A DNA stretch of 64,000 nucleotides from Marinisporobacter balticus (GCF_004345705.1 NZ_SLWV01000013.1:1-64000), one strand, 5' to 3'; shown: positions 23,752 to 33,781, counted from the first letter of the stretch. Made by a program: numbers and translations. Notes: generated by a model from the sequence alone, not told the origin.

Positions 23752-24581
23752 AATCCTCCCCCATCCTCACTCTTATATTTACTGCTTATGGTCATAGCAA
23801 TTACAATCAATACCATCATAATCATGGAAATGGCTGAACCAAACTGCCAATTTCTTGCTACTAAAAACTGGTTTTGAATCAGATTTCCAAGCAAGATCGT
23901 TTGTCCCCCACCTAATAAATCAGATATAACAAAGGTACTCACGGCTGGCATAAATACCATGATAATCCCTGACACAACCCCCGGCATACTTAGTGGCAAA
24001 GTAATCTTCAAAAAAACTTGTGTAGAAGTAGCACCCAAATCCTTTGCCGCTTCAATCAAACACTCATCCATCTTTGCGAGTACAGAATATACAGGCAGTA
24101 CCATAAATGGTATGAAATTATAGACCATTCCCAGTGTTACAGCGCCTGTATTATACAAAAGCTTTAAGGGCTCATCAATAATGCCTAAAGACAATAACAG
24201 TTGATTAATAGGTCCTTGATCTCTTAAAAGAACCATCCATGCATAGGTTCGAAGTAGAAAGTTTGTCCATAAAGGTAGTACAAATAGCATCATCAAAATG
24301 TTTCTTTTCTTAAGAGAAGCTTTTGATATAATCATAGCCATAGGATATCCTACCAACAAACATACAACTGTACTAATCATTGCCAATAGGAGAGATCTCC
24401 ATAAAACATTTAAATAAATAGGTTCCATGAATTTTCTGTAATGCTCAAAAGTAAATTTATAAATAATCTTTCCATAAGGAGATCGACTACAAAAGCTATA
24501 TACGGCAATAATCACAAGGGGTGCGATACTAAAAATCAATGCCCACAATGCATAGGGGATAGAAAGCCACTTCTTCTTCAT
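23745..24581 (-). CDS. potB: Spermidine/putrescine ABC transporter permease
   Basis: A 278-residue membrane permease with six helices. The coupling loop IEAAKDLGATSTQVFLKITL is the EAA motif that contacts PotA. It begins 2 bases after potA and overlaps potC. Confidence 0.92.
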   Translation of the reverse strand: MKKKWLSIPYALWALIFSIAPLVIIAVYSFCSRSPYGKIIYKFTFEHYRKFMEPIYLNVLWRSLLLAMISTVVCLLVGYPMAMIISKASLKKRNILMMLFVLPLWTNFLLRTYAWMVLLRDQGPINQLLLSLGIIDEPLKLLYNTGAVTLGMVYNFIPFMVLPVYSVLAKMDECLIEAAKDLGATSTQVFLKITLPLSMPGVVSGIIMVFMPAVSTFVISDLLGGGQTILLGNLIQNQFLVARNWQFGSAISMIMMVLIVIAMTISSKYKSEDGGGLW

Positions 24582-24583
24582 TG

Positions 24584-25627
24584 CTATGCCCCCTTTTTCA
24601 TGATATGTATCGCATCTGGCACAATCACGAGTCCTACCTGCTGGCCTTTTTTAGACATATGTATACTATGAATCATCCAATGAAACCCTAACTCATCCTT
24701 TACTTCCATTTCATAATGAACGCCTTTAAATATGACAGAGATTACGATTCCTTTCATCATACCATCGTTTTCCCTAACAATTTCTATATCTTCAGGCCTT
24801 ACTAAAACCTCGACCATTTCATTTTTTTCAAATCCTTTATCTACACAGGGAAGTACCTTCTCTTGTATTTTAACAGAAAAATCTTCTAACATACATCCAT
24901 CCAATATATTTCCCTCTCCAATAAAATCTGCAACAAACCGATTAACAGGTTCATTATAGATATCCTCTGGCTTTCCAATCTGCTGAATTTCTCCTTCACT
25001 CATTACGATTACCCGATCAGACATGGTTAGGGCTTCTTCTTGGTCATGGGTTACATAGATAAAGGTAATCCCAACGCGTTGCTGAATCTTTTTCAGCTCT
25101 ATTTGCATCCCTTTTCTCAGCTTCAAATCAAGCGCCCCAAGGGGTTCATCTAAAAGCAATACCTTTGGTTCATTTACCAAAGCCCTTGCTATAGCAATCC
25201 TTTGCTGTTGCCCACCACTTAAGGAATCAATCTTTCTATTTTCAAATCCTTGTAAATTCACTAACCTTAACATTTCTTTTACTTTTTCTTGAATCACATC
25301 TTTATCAATCTTTTTTATTTTCAACCCGAAAGCAATATTTTCAAAAACATTTAAATGGGGAAACAGGGCATATTTCTGAAAGACCGTATTGATTTGTCTT
25401 TTAAAGGGTGGAATGTCATTGACTTTCTTTCCTTCAAAATAAACATCTCCCGTCGTTGCATGCTCAAATCCGCCTATAATCCTTAGTGTTGTTGTCTTAC
25501 CACAACCACTAGGCCCTAAAAGCGTTACAAATTCCTTTTGTTTTATACTAAGATCTATATCACATAAGACTGCTTTATCTCCAAATATTTTAGAAATATT
25601 TTTTAATTCAACAATATAGTCATTCAT
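24584..25627 (-). CDS. potA: Spermidine/putrescine ABC transporter ATP-binding protein
   Basis: A 347-residue ATPase that energises polyamine import. Walker A GPSGCGKTT (38-46), signature LSGGQQQRIAIARAL and Walker B VLLLDEPLGALDLKLR are present, and a C-terminal TOBE domain starts near residue 270. First gene of potABCD. AGGAGGGC precedes ATG 25627. Confidence 0.94.
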   Translation of the reverse strand: MNDYIVELKNISKIFGDKAVLCDIDLSIKQKEFVTLLGPSGCGKTTTLRIIGGFEHATTGDVYFEGKKVNDIPPFKRQINTVFQKYALFPHLNVFENIAFGLKIKKIDKDVIQEKVKEMLRLVNLQGFENRKIDSLSGGQQQRIAIARALVNEPKVLLLDEPLGALDLKLRKGMQIELKKIQQRVGITFIYVTHDQEEALTMSDRVIVMSEGEIQQIGKPEDIYNEPVNRFVADFIGEGNILDGCMLEDFSVKIQEKVLPCVDKGFEKNEMVEVLVRPEDIEIVRENDGMMKGIVISVIFKGVHYEMEVKDELGFHWMIHSIHMSKKGQQVGLVIVPDAIHIMKKGA

Positions 25628-25867
25628 ATTAATAGCCCTCCTTCTACATTGATCTCTCTTGATTCTATCACCTTTTTCTATATAAATATAAAAAAGAATA
25701 TTTAGTATTTGTAATCTTAAAGTTTATTAAAACTAAAACCAATTAATTATATTTTTTTTGAAGGAATTTGTCAATAAGTATAGCAATATATTCTTATTTA
25801 ATTTATAATCTTTTACTGTTCTTACTTCATTAAAATAGATGCCTCAAACATCTAAAAAAGACAAAAC

Positions 25868-25928
25868 AAAAAGAATACGCTATTAGCTTTAAGATTCATT
25901 CCTTATGCTATAGCCTATTCTTTTTTTC
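25868..25928. terminator. Bidirectional terminator after pepT; rest of 25628-25972 empty
   Basis: AAAAAGAATACGCTATTAGC pairs imperfectly with GCTATAGCCTATTCTTTTT over a loop of about 20 bases and is flanked by A and T runs. The remaining 25628-25867 stretch upstream of potA is AT-rich and shows no coding frame. It must hold the potA promoter, which I cannot place with confidence. Confidence 0.6.
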
Positions 25929-25972
25929 TTTTTTTGTAAATTGTGAATGAATATTGCGATCAGCCTAAAAAT

Positions 25973-27193
25973 TTATTTAGCATAGGATCTTATAACCGCA
26001 ATGATCGTTTCTACAGCTTTATCCATAGATTCTATAGATATTGTTTCAAATTTACCATGAAAATTAAATCCTCCTGTAAATATATTGGGCGTTGGCAGTC
26101 CCATGAAAGAAAGTCTTGCTCCATCTGTACCTCCTCTTATGGCTTTAACAATAGGTTTTACCCCTACTGTTTCCATCGCCTTTACTACTGAATCAACAAT
26201 ATGCATTACGGGTACAATCTTTTCCTTCATATTAAAATATGAATCCGTTAATACAAGTTCCACTGTATCTTCACCATATTTATCATTCATAAATTGACAA
26301 GCCTTTTCAATTAAAACTTTTTTATTAAGAAATTTTCCCATATCATGATCACGAATAATATATTCCATCTTCGTAAGTTCAACTGTTCCAGTAAATTCAT
26401 CAAGATGAAAAAAACCTTCATAACCTTCTGTATATTGAGGGATTTCGAATATTGGAAGAAGGGCATTCAGTTCCATACCTATTAGCATTGCATTTTTCAT
26501 CTTTAGCTTTGCTGAACCTGGATGAATATTCACCCCATGAACTTTAATAGAAGCAGAAGCCGCATTGAAGTTTTCATATTCAATTTCTCCAATAAAACTA
26601 CCATCTATGGTATAAGCAAAATCTGCTCCGAATTTCTCAACATCAAATTTGTCTGCACCATTACCAATTTCTTCATCTGGTGTAAAACAAATCTTAATAT
26701 CACCATGCTTTATTTCAGGATGCTTTATAAAGTATTCTGCTACAGTCATTATTTCTGCTATACCAGCTTTATCATCTGCGCCAAGTAACGTAGTGCCATC
26801 TGTAGTAATCAGCGTTTGTCCTTTATAATCTGCTAGATATGGAAAATCTGATACACGCATCATGATATCTAATTCCTTATTTAAAACGATATCCTTTCCA
26901 TCATAATTTTTAATTATCTTCGGTTTAACATTTTCACCTGAAAAATCAGGACTTGTATCTAGGTGAGCAATTAACCCTATCACTGCTGCATTTTCAACAT
27001 TCCCCTTTAGCGTTCCCATCACATAACAGTTTTCATCCACATGGGCATCTTCTATTCCAATAACCTTTAGCTCTTCTACTAATACATTGGCCAAATCAAA
27101 TTGCGTCATCGTACTTGGTGTAGTTTCTGAATCCTCATCTGATTTTGTATTGATGACTGCATATCTAAGAAATTTTTCATAAGCTCTTTCCAT
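25973..27193 (-). CDS. pepT: Tripeptide aminopeptidase (peptidase T)
   Basis: A 406-residue cytosolic M20 dizinc aminopeptidase that releases the N-terminal residue of tripeptides. Metal-site motifs: GLIAHLDTSPD, LLGADDKAGIAEI (bridging Asp), FTPDEEIGNG (catalytic Glu and ligand) and GGTDGARLSFMGLPTPN. Its length is typical. It lies downstream of yfcC on the same strand with a hairpin between, suggesting a peptide and amino-acid utilisation neighbourhood. Confidence 0.95.
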   Translation of the reverse strand: MERAYEKFLRYAVINTKSDEDSETTPSTMTQFDLANVLVEELKVIGIEDAHVDENCYVMGTLKGNVENAAVIGLIAHLDTSPDFSGENVKPKIIKNYDGKDIVLNKELDIMMRVSDFPYLADYKGQTLITTDGTTLLGADDKAGIAEIMTVAEYFIKHPEIKHGDIKICFTPDEEIGNGADKFDVEKFGADFAYTIDGSFIGEIEYENFNAASASIKVHGVNIHPGSAKLKMKNAMLIGMELNALLPIFEIPQYTEGYEGFFHLDEFTGTVELTKMEYIIRDHDMGKFLNKKVLIEKACQFMNDKYGEDTVELVLTDSYFNMKEKIVPVMHIVDSVVKAMETVGVKPIVKAIRGGTDGARLSFMGLPTPNIFTGGFNFHGKFETISIESMDKAVETIIAVIRSYAK

Positions 27194-27289
27194 TCTTATC
27201 TCCTCCTTACTCCTTATTCTTTTTAAAAAGTTTACAGTTCATGCATCTCATCCATACCCTATTTTATTGAAAATCGAGATAAGAAAAAG

Positions 27290-27333
27290 AGGGTATCTCA
27301 CAATAGAAAGTACTTTCTAAATTGTGATCCCCC
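27290..27333 (-). terminator. Terminator of yfcC
   Basis: A stem through CACAAT and ATTGTG, with GAAAGT/ACTTTC near the tip and GGG/CCC at the base. On the minus strand it is followed by CTCTTTTTCTT, 12 bases past the yfcC stop. Confidence 0.65.
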
Positions 27334-27344
27334 ATTTTTTTACT

Positions 27345-28862
27345 TTAAACGAATGCTTGAACTAATAACATGACTGCTGAAAATCCTCCTATGATTCCCA
27401 TTAAAGGCATAATAAATTTCAACCATTTATCATAGGTTACATCTACCATCGAAAGCGTAACCAATATCAGTCCTGTTGGTGTAATGAATGCCATTAGGCC
27501 TTGCCCATATTGATAAGCACTAACAATCACATCTCTTGGTAATCCAACCGTATCAGCGAGTGGTGCCATAATAGGCATTGATAATACTGCTAATCCTGAT
27601 GAAGATGGAATAAAGAATCCAAGGACACAGAATATTAATAACATCAATATAGAGAATACCCCACCATTCATTCCAGTAACAATGTTGGTTGCTCCATGAA
27701 GGATTGAGTCAGAAATCAATCCATTATCCATGATGATATTTACAGCTCTCGCAACCCCAATTGTTAAAGCAACACCTACAAGATCAGCTGATCCTGCCAC
27801 AAAGTTTCCTACCGCTTTTTTTTCACCCATTCCAGAAATTGCACAAATAACGATTCCTGAAGCGAGGAATAAAGTCGTCATTTCTTTAAACCACCAGTCT
27901 TGAGAAGAAACACCCCAAATCATCACCCCAAAAGTACATGCAAAAAGTAAAATCATTAATTTCCGTCTAAAAGTAAATTCTGGAACTTCTTTATCTACAT
28001 GTAAAAATCTCTTTTCTATATCGTCTTTTTGATCAAAAATAAGTGATTTTGAAGGATCTTTTTTGATTCTTTCAGCATATCTAACAATATATACAATGGT
28101 TATAATCGTAGCAATGAAAAGTCCAACCCCTCTGATCATCAACCCATTTGTAAAAGATATACCTGCGGCATTTGATGCAATAACAGAAGAAAACGGATTT
28201 ACCGTTGAAAACATTGTGCCAATAGATGAACCCATGTATAAAGCTGCGATACATACAATCGCATCATATCCTGCTACCATGAACACCGGAACTAAAATTG
28301 GATAGAGTGCTATAGTTTCTTCTGCAAGACCAAAGGTTGTTCCTCCTAAAGATATTAAAAAAGTAACAACTACAATCAGTAAATATTCTTTCCCTTTTGT
28401 CATACGAGAAAGACTTGCAAACCCAGCATCAAAGGCCCCACTGCTGTTAAGAACACCTATGATCCCCCCTATAATAAATACAAACATAATAATGTCTACT
28501 GTATCATAAAGCCCTTCAATTGGTGCTTTAAGAATTTCAAAAATTCCCTGTGGATTACTTGGTAGTTTTTCATAAGTACCAGGGATGGCAACTGCTTTAT
28601 AGATACTTCCATCCGTAAACTTAGAAATATCTACCTTAACCCCAAGTTCATCTAGTGTAGCTTGTGTACCTGGATATTCTTGTGTTGATTCTCCATCCGG
28701 TAAAGTCACTACAAACATTTCTGTACTATCATCAAATAAAAGCTTTGCATATGACCCTGCCGGAACTGTATAGGTTAAAATTGCTGCGAAAATTAAAACA
28801 ATAAATAATACCGTATAGGCCGTAGGAAAACTTCTTTTTTTCTTTTGCTTTTGCGTATTCAT
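27345..28862 (-). CDS. YfcC-family membrane carrier
   Basis: A 505-residue protein with about 12 helices. The N-terminus RSFPTAYTVLFIVLIFAA leading to TYTVPAGSYAKL, and GGTTFGLAEETIALYPILVP, are hallmarks of the YfcC family (COG1288), related to ArcD-like amino-acid carriers. Members are presumed to carry amino acids, peptides or C4-dicarboxylates, but the substrate is not set by sequence. The neighbouring PepT and PepV peptidases suggest an amino-acid or small-peptide link. Confidence 0.85.
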   Translation of the reverse strand: MNTQKQKKKRSFPTAYTVLFIVLIFAAILTYTVPAGSYAKLLFDDSTEMFVVTLPDGESTQEYPGTQATLDELGVKVDISKFTDGSIYKAVAIPGTYEKLPSNPQGIFEILKAPIEGLYDTVDIIMFVFIIGGIIGVLNSSGAFDAGFASLSRMTKGKEYLLIVVVTFLISLGGTTFGLAEETIALYPILVPVFMVAGYDAIVCIAALYMGSSIGTMFSTVNPFSSVIASNAAGISFTNGLMIRGVGLFIATIITIVYIVRYAERIKKDPSKSLIFDQKDDIEKRFLHVDKEVPEFTFRRKLMILLFACTFGVMIWGVSSQDWWFKEMTTLFLASGIVICAISGMGEKKAVGNFVAGSADLVGVALTIGVARAVNIIMDNGLISDSILHGATNIVTGMNGGVFSILMLLIFCVLGFFIPSSSGLAVLSMPIMAPLADTVGLPRDVIVSAYQYGQGLMAFITPTGLILVTLSMVDVTYDKWLKFIMPLMGIIGGFSAVMLLVQAFV

Positions 28863-29020
28863 ACTATTCCTCCCTTATCTTCATCACAAAATCCCATCAT
28901 TGTTATTACATTAAGTAACCACGTATACATCACATAAAGTACTGTTTTCACAGATTTACTCCATATTTTTATTTTGGATGCAATCCCTCCTTTAAGACCT
29001 ATTATTCCTTTAATAAAAAT

Positions 29021-30367
29021 TTATTTTAATAATTTTAATAAAGCACATGCATAAATCTCTATCGCCATTTTCATTTCATCTAACTTAATACATTCATTTG
29101 GCTGATGTTCTGTTTCTTCCGTATATGGAAAAGCTGCTCCAAAAGCCACACAACGGTCCATAGCCCTAGCATAGGTTGCTCCCCCTGATGAAACAGGCAA
29201 GCTTTTTGAATCTCCCGTAATTTCCACATACGCTTCCATTAATGTTTGTACAAGTTTAGAATCAAGTGGTGTATAGATAGATTTTAGATAATCGTTTTCC
29301 ACAATAATAAAACCATATTTTTGTACAACTTTACTTAATTTATTTAAAACAAATTCCTTATCTATACTTACTGGTATTCTTATGTCAATATTTAAAGTTT
29401 CATTATTTTCATCCATATTTATTTTCCCAATATTAAATTTAAGTGCGCCAGATACATCATCTTTACATTCTCCAAAAATCTTAATTGCCAATGCATCTTC
29501 TAAAATATTCTCAACTATAAAATCAATACATTTCGATTTTAATCCGATTTTATCCATTGCTATGAGTAATCTGCATATGGCATTGATTCCTTTTTCAGCA
29601 TCTTTCGCATGAACGCTTTTTCCCATAACCGTAATCATACGATTATTTTTTTTGTACTCAAAATTTAATTTTTCTAAAGCTTCTACTAACGAATCTGCAT
29701 CTTTCGTCTCATACAAAATTTCTGAAGGAACCGAATTATAGGCATCTCCTCCTTTTAATCTTATATTCGTTTCATTTTTTGCAACCAAATTTACTTGCAA
29801 AAGTCCTTTTTCTGCATATATTAATGGGAAATCTGCATCTGGTGTAAATCCATAATCAGGCATTTTCTCTTTCTTCTTGTATTCCTCAATTCCTCTCCAA
29901 AGAGATTCTTCATCCGTTCCATATATAAATCTTACCTTTTTGTTAACGTTAACACCGCTATCCATGATGGCTTTGAGGGCATACATTGCTCCTAAAGTAG
30001 GACCTTTATCATCTTGTGTTCCTCTACCAAATAATTTACCTTCTTTAATAGTCGGACTAAAAGGCTGCGTATCCCATTTTTTCAAATCCCCTGGCGGAAC
30101 TACGTCTAAATGTCCCAAAACCCCAATCATTTCATCACCATTTCCATATTCCGCATATCCATAGTACCCTCTAGGATCATAAAATGTATCAAAGCCTAGC
30201 TTATCCGAGATGGCTAACATTTCTTTTAAAGCGTCATCTATATTCTTCCCGAAAGGATATGGGCTTTCATCCTCTTCATAAACACTCGGTATACGAATTA
30301 ACGCTTTAAGATCTTCAATAAACACATTAAAATTAGATTCGATTTTTTCTTTTATTATTTTCATCAT
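29021..30367 (-). CDS. pepV: M20 dipeptidase, PepV/Sapep family
   Basis: A 448-residue M20 metallopeptidase that hydrolyses dipeptides in the cytosol. Motifs: LGHLDVVPPGD, GRGTQDDKGPTLGAMYALK (bridging Asp), YGTDEESLWRG (catalytic Glu) and SSGGATYARAM, ending in ETEHQPNE (His ligand). The lid domain spans roughly residues 180-360. It follows the Crp-type regulator gene on the same strand at a distance of 121 bases. Confidence 0.9.
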   Translation of the reverse strand: MMKIIKEKIESNFNVFIEDLKALIRIPSVYEEDESPYPFGKNIDDALKEMLAISDKLGFDTFYDPRGYYGYAEYGNGDEMIGVLGHLDVVPPGDLKKWDTQPFSPTIKEGKLFGRGTQDDKGPTLGAMYALKAIMDSGVNVNKKVRFIYGTDEESLWRGIEEYKKKEKMPDYGFTPDADFPLIYAEKGLLQVNLVAKNETNIRLKGGDAYNSVPSEILYETKDADSLVEALEKLNFEYKKNNRMITVMGKSVHAKDAEKGINAICRLLIAMDKIGLKSKCIDFIVENILEDALAIKIFGECKDDVSGALKFNIGKINMDENNETLNIDIRIPVSIDKEFVLNKLSKVVQKYGFIIVENDYLKSIYTPLDSKLVQTLMEAYVEITGDSKSLPVSSGGATYARAMDRCVAFGAAFPYTEETEHQPNECIKLDEMKMAIEIYACALLKLLK

Positions 30368-30466
30368 CCATCCTCTTTTATAATTTATTTTTTGTCGTTA
30401 TTCGAATTTTATATGAAAAAAAAGTTTTTTTCTGTAGTCTATATTACAATTTGTGGTAATAAAAAA

Positions 30467-30493
30467 AATAATCAGAATATTTTTCTGATTATT
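30467..30493 (-). terminator. Terminator of the Crp-family gene
   Basis: AATAATCAGAA and TTCTGATTATT pair perfectly. On the minus strand they are followed by a run of T, and the arm overlaps the stop codon. Confidence 0.8.
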
Positions 30494-31163
30494 CTATAGG
30501 TATATTCGTAAGCTTTTTAAGCCCTTCAATATCTTTAATAATTATTTTTCTCTCTTTAATTTCTATATAGTTTTTATCTTTGAATAGCTTTATTCCATTT
30601 GTAACTGTAATCCTATTAAGACCTATTCTGTTGGCAATTTCTTCGTGCGTCAATACAATACTTATATTGTTCTTTAAATTTATGTTTTCTGTATAGTATA
30701 GTCTTATAAAAAAATCTGCTAATTTCCCAATAGAATCATTAAATTGGAAGTTTGTTAATTCTAACATAATCATTCTATGTTTTCTTATGATACTCATCAA
30801 AAAATAATGATACATCTCAGGATCTTCTTTTAATCTACATTCTATAACGTCCCTACTTACCACCGATATTTTCCCATTTGTCACAGCTTTATTGACAACA
30901 AAAGTTCTATTTTCATCAAAAAAATCTATTTCTCCAAATATACTTCCTGCTGTTATTCTATAGAAAATGATTTCATCACCATTTTTTGAATACATAACTT
31001 GATTCAATTCACCCTCAAGGATAATATAAATACTATCTGCATTATTAGGATTAATAATCTGTCCTTTTTTTAAAATTTCAATTTTCCCATGCTTTGCTAA
31101 GTTATTTATAAAAAAAATATCCATCTTTTTTTGCACATCTTGATCAAATATTTTTTCATACAT
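30489..31163 (-). CDS. Crp/Fnr-family transcriptional regulator
   Basis: 224 residues. An N-terminal cyclic-nucleotide-binding beta-roll (about 20-135, with GSIFGEIDFFDE) is followed by a dimer helix and a C-terminal HTH LTHEEIANRIGLNRITVTNGIKLF. The effector-loop arginine pattern of cAMP-binding Crp is not clear, and no N-terminal Cys cluster of Fnr is present, so the signal is unknown. It has its own terminator. Upstream of pepV and yfcC, it may regulate them, but that is inference from position. Confidence 0.85.
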   Translation of the reverse strand: MYEKIFDQDVQKKMDIFFINNLAKHGKIEILKKGQIINPNNADSIYIILEGELNQVMYSKNGDEIIFYRITAGSIFGEIDFFDENRTFVVNKAVTNGKISVVSRDVIECRLKEDPEMYHYFLMSIIRKHRMIMLELTNFQFNDSIGKLADFFIRLYYTENINLKNNISIVLTHEEIANRIGLNRITVTNGIKLFKDKNYIEIKERKIIIKDIEGLKKLTNIPIE

Positions 31164-31233
31164 AAAGTATTCTCCTTAATTATATACAACAAAACGTCTT
31201 TCAAGAAACTTACAAATTTTATTCAAATCTTTT

Positions 31234-31974
31234 TTAATCATAAAATACTTCATACAAAAATAATCCTTGCGCTGGCGCAGTAACGCCCGCATTTTCTCGA
31301 GTCTTTGATGCGAAAATATCTTTTATGCTCTCAGGAGTTCTTTTTCCTTCTCCGATTTCTATAAGGGTTCCTACCATAATTCGAACCATATTATGTAAAA
31401 ATCCATTTCCATGAAATAGTAGGTGCAGTTCATTTTCTTCTTTTGTAATATCCATTTCGAATATTTCTCTACTTGTTGATTTTTTACTAGATTTTACAGA
31501 TGAAAAAGCTTTAAAATCATGTTCTCCTAAAAGATAACTGCCTGCTTTTTGCATCGCTTCTATATCCAAATAATTCGGCACATAGTAAGTATATTTTCTA
31601 TTAAAAGCTGTTGGGATTGCGCCAATTCTTATCCTATATAAATATTTTTTAGATTTTGCATTATACCTTGCATGAAAACGTTCGTCTACTTCTTCTATGC
31701 CTTTTACCACAATATCTTTTGGAAGATATTGATTACAATACCGTCTTATTTCTTTCGTACTCATGTTTATATTTGTTTTGAAGTTCACAATTTGCGCGAG
31801 TGCATGCACCCCTGAATCCGTTCTTCCTGAAGCAATAACCTCAATCTTTCTACCTGTCATTTCAGAAAGAACCTTTTCAAGTTTAGACTGAATTGTATTT
31901 TCCGTATCCCCTAGTTTTTGCCATCCATTATACCTAGCCCCATCATATTCGATGGTTAGTTTTATGTTTCTCAT
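31234..31974 (-). CDS. truA: tRNA pseudouridine(38-40) synthase
   Basis: A 246-residue enzyme that isomerises uridines 38-40 in the tRNA anticodon arm. The catalytic Asp53 is in ASGRTDSGVHALAQ; KKYLYRIR and FHGNGFLHNMVRIMVGTL are also family motifs. The start codon overlaps nothing, but it lies only 6 bases after a small membrane-protein gene whose end carries the GGAAGGGG ribosome binding site, so the two are co-transcribed. Confidence 0.94.
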   Translation of the reverse strand: MRNIKLTIEYDGARYNGWQKLGDTENTIQSKLEKVLSEMTGRKIEVIASGRTDSGVHALAQIVNFKTNINMSTKEIRRYCNQYLPKDIVVKGIEEVDERFHARYNAKSKKYLYRIRIGAIPTAFNRKYTYYVPNYLDIEAMQKAGSYLLGEHDFKAFSSVKSSKKSTSREIFEMDITKEENELHLLFHGNGFLHNMVRIMVGTLIEIGEGKRTPESIKDIFASKTRENAGVTAPAQGLFLYEVFYD

Positions 31975-31980
31975 TAAAAT

Positions 31981-32160
31981 TTATGACCCCTTCCTATTTA
32001 CATCTATTTTTTTTTCGATCTCATTTCCTATAGCATATCCTATAGCTCCACCAATTATATATCCTACCACAAAATTCGAAAACATTGTGAAAAAAAATCC
32101 AATAAATCCTCCGATTAAAAGAAAGTTCATTCTTATATTTTTCTTTATATATTCTATCAT
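31981..32160 (-). CDS. Small membrane protein, 59 residues, upstream of truA
   Basis: ATG 32160 follows GGGGGA by a good distance and opens 59 codons: MIEYIKKNIRMNFLLIGGFI, then one or two helices with a glycine-rich GYIIGGAIGYAIGNEIEKKI turn. It ends six bases before truA, supplying truA's ribosome binding site. The glycine-zipper helix suggests a membrane-embedded small protein. I do not recognise the family. Confidence 0.6.
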   Translation of the reverse strand: MIEYIKKNIRMNFLLIGGFIGFFFTMFSNFVVGYIIGGAIGYAIGNEIEKKIDVNRKGS

Positions 32161-32343
32161 TGAACGATCCCCCGATCTGCTATTTTTATCTATACAATCA
32201 ATTTTTTATTCTATTCATATCCTATATTCAATATATTCTACATTTTCTGCAAATTCCCTTTTCTCAATTTTAATCGTTTCTCATTCATTACACCGTAACA
32301 AATTCTATTTTCCTTAAGTTTTACCTATATTTTCAAATAAATA

Positions 32344-32352
32344 TGCTATACT
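32344..32352 (+). promoter_or_regulatory. Extended -10 promoter of the MATE gene
   Basis: TGCTATACT is an extended -10 element 39 bases before the MATE ATG. No good -35 is seen at 17 bases, consistent with extended -10 use. The 230-base gap 32161-32390 otherwise holds the divergent promoter for the truA unit. Confidence 0.45.
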
Positions 32353-32390
32353 ATGGTTATATCATTATTTAAAGACCATGGAGAATATTT

Positions 32391-33737
32391 ATGAATATAT
32401 TAAAGAAAAACAAAACCCTAATCTTATCTATATTGACTATTGCTTTACCTGCTATTGTAGAAATGGGATTAAATACCTTAGTTAATATTGCGGATACCTT
32501 GATGATTGGAAGGATTATCGGAAAGAACGGCCTCGCCGCAGCTGGTTTTTGCAACGAACTGGTCTTTTCACTTATTTTTATCTTTTCATCCTTTAATACA
32601 GGAGCTACCGCAATGGTTGCGCGACGTTTTGGAGAAAAAAATTATACTGAACTCAATAAAATAACAGGGCAAAATCTATCCTTAAATCTATTTGTTGGAT
32701 CGATCATTTTCATCCTTTCCCTGATTTTCAAAAAAGAATTGATTATGGTTTATGACATATCCTCTGCTGTTTTAAATATGTCATTAGCTTATTTTCAACC
32801 GATTGCTTACAGTATCTTATTTATGTTTGTCTCTTTCTCTGTTGCTGCTAGTTTAAGAGGTATTGGTGATACAAAAACACCCATGCTCATTACACTCATC
32901 ACCAATATTTTAAATATTATTGGGAATTATTTTTTGATGACAGGTTTTTGGATCTTTCCGAATATGGGTATTGAAGGAGCCGCTGTCTCTACTGCTTTTT
33001 CTAGGTGCATAGGTATGCTTCTATACCTATATGTTCTTTTAAAAGGAAAAGACCAATGTAAACTTATATATGAAAACTTAAAAGTCACAAAAGAAGTACT
33101 AAAACCTCTTTGGAAAATAAGTTATCCAGGCGCCATTGAACAGCTTTCAATGAATGTATCTTTTATCGCTTCTAGCATAATTATTTCCAAGCTAGACACA
33201 GCTTCAGAAGCTGCCTTTCGTATCCTACTAAGTATCGAAAGACTATCTTTTATGCCTGCTGTTGGTATGTCTATCGCTGCAGCAACACTCGTAGGAAAAA
33301 CCCTTGGCGAAAAAGATATAAAGAAGTCATTGGATACAGGATATACAGTTTCTTTTTTAGGTGTTATTTGGGGGATATTTATAGGCATGTTCTTTATATG
33401 TTTCCCTAGACATTTATTAAGCATTTTTACAAAGGAATTAGCCATTATTAATCTTTCTGTTTTTGCCATGTTTGTTGCAGGTTTTAATCAACCCTTTCTT
33501 AATTTTATGATTGTACTATCCGGCGCATTAAGAGGTGCAGGTGATACGAAAGCGGTCATGATTATTACTGGATTAAGGGCATGGACTATGTTTGTTCCGC
33601 TATGTTACATCTTTACGATCACATTAAAATTTGGTGTTGCAGGTATGTGGTTAGCAGAAATTACATCGTTTTTCGTATTTTCATCTATTCTATTTAATCG
33701 ATTTCGAAAACAAAAATGGGTAGAAATTGATTTATAA
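32391..33737 (+). CDS. MATE-family multidrug/Na+ efflux transporter
   Basis: A 448-residue, 12-helix exporter that expels cationic drugs or metabolites using sodium or proton gradients. Two homologous halves show LPAIVEMGLNTLVNIADTLM with RGIGDTKTPM, and SYPGAIEQLSMN with RGAGDTKAVM, the paired MATE signatures. GGAG precedes ATG 32391. It is a single-gene unit, convergent with the methyltransferase gene and closed by a shared terminator. Confidence 0.92.
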   Translation: MNILKKNKTLILSILTIALPAIVEMGLNTLVNIADTLMIGRIIGKNGLAAAGFCNELVFSLIFIFSSFNTGATAMVARRFGEKNYTELNKITGQNLSLNLFVGSIIFILSLIFKKELIMVYDISSAVLNMSLAYFQPIAYSILFMFVSFSVAASLRGIGDTKTPMLITLITNILNIIGNYFLMTGFWIFPNMGIEGAAVSTAFSRCIGMLLYLYVLLKGKDQCKLIYENLKVTKEVLKPLWKISYPGAIEQLSMNVSFIASSIIISKLDTASEAAFRILLSIERLSFMPAVGMSIAAATLVGKTLGEKDIKKSLDTGYTVSFLGVIWGIFIGMFFICFPRHLLSIFTKELAIINLSVFAMFVAGFNQPFLNFMIVLSGALRGAGDTKAVMIITGLRAWTMFVPLCYIFTITLKFGVAGMWLAEITSFFVFSSILFNRFRKQKWVEIDL

Positions 33738-33740
33738 TCT

Positions 33741-33781
33741 AAAAAAAACAGGTATCGATTTATATCCATACCTGTTTTTTT
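33741..33781. terminator. Bidirectional terminator between MATE and THUMP methyltransferase genes
   Basis: AAAAAACAGGTAT and ATACCTGTTTTTT form a stem with a loop of about 14 bases. A and T runs on both sides serve both converging genes. Confidence 0.85.

Noticed and set aside
31952..32317. 121-codon plus-strand frame upstream of the MATE gene
   Set aside because: It is antisense to the 59-residue membrane protein, which has a proper ribosome binding site, and its translation is a repetitive shadow.
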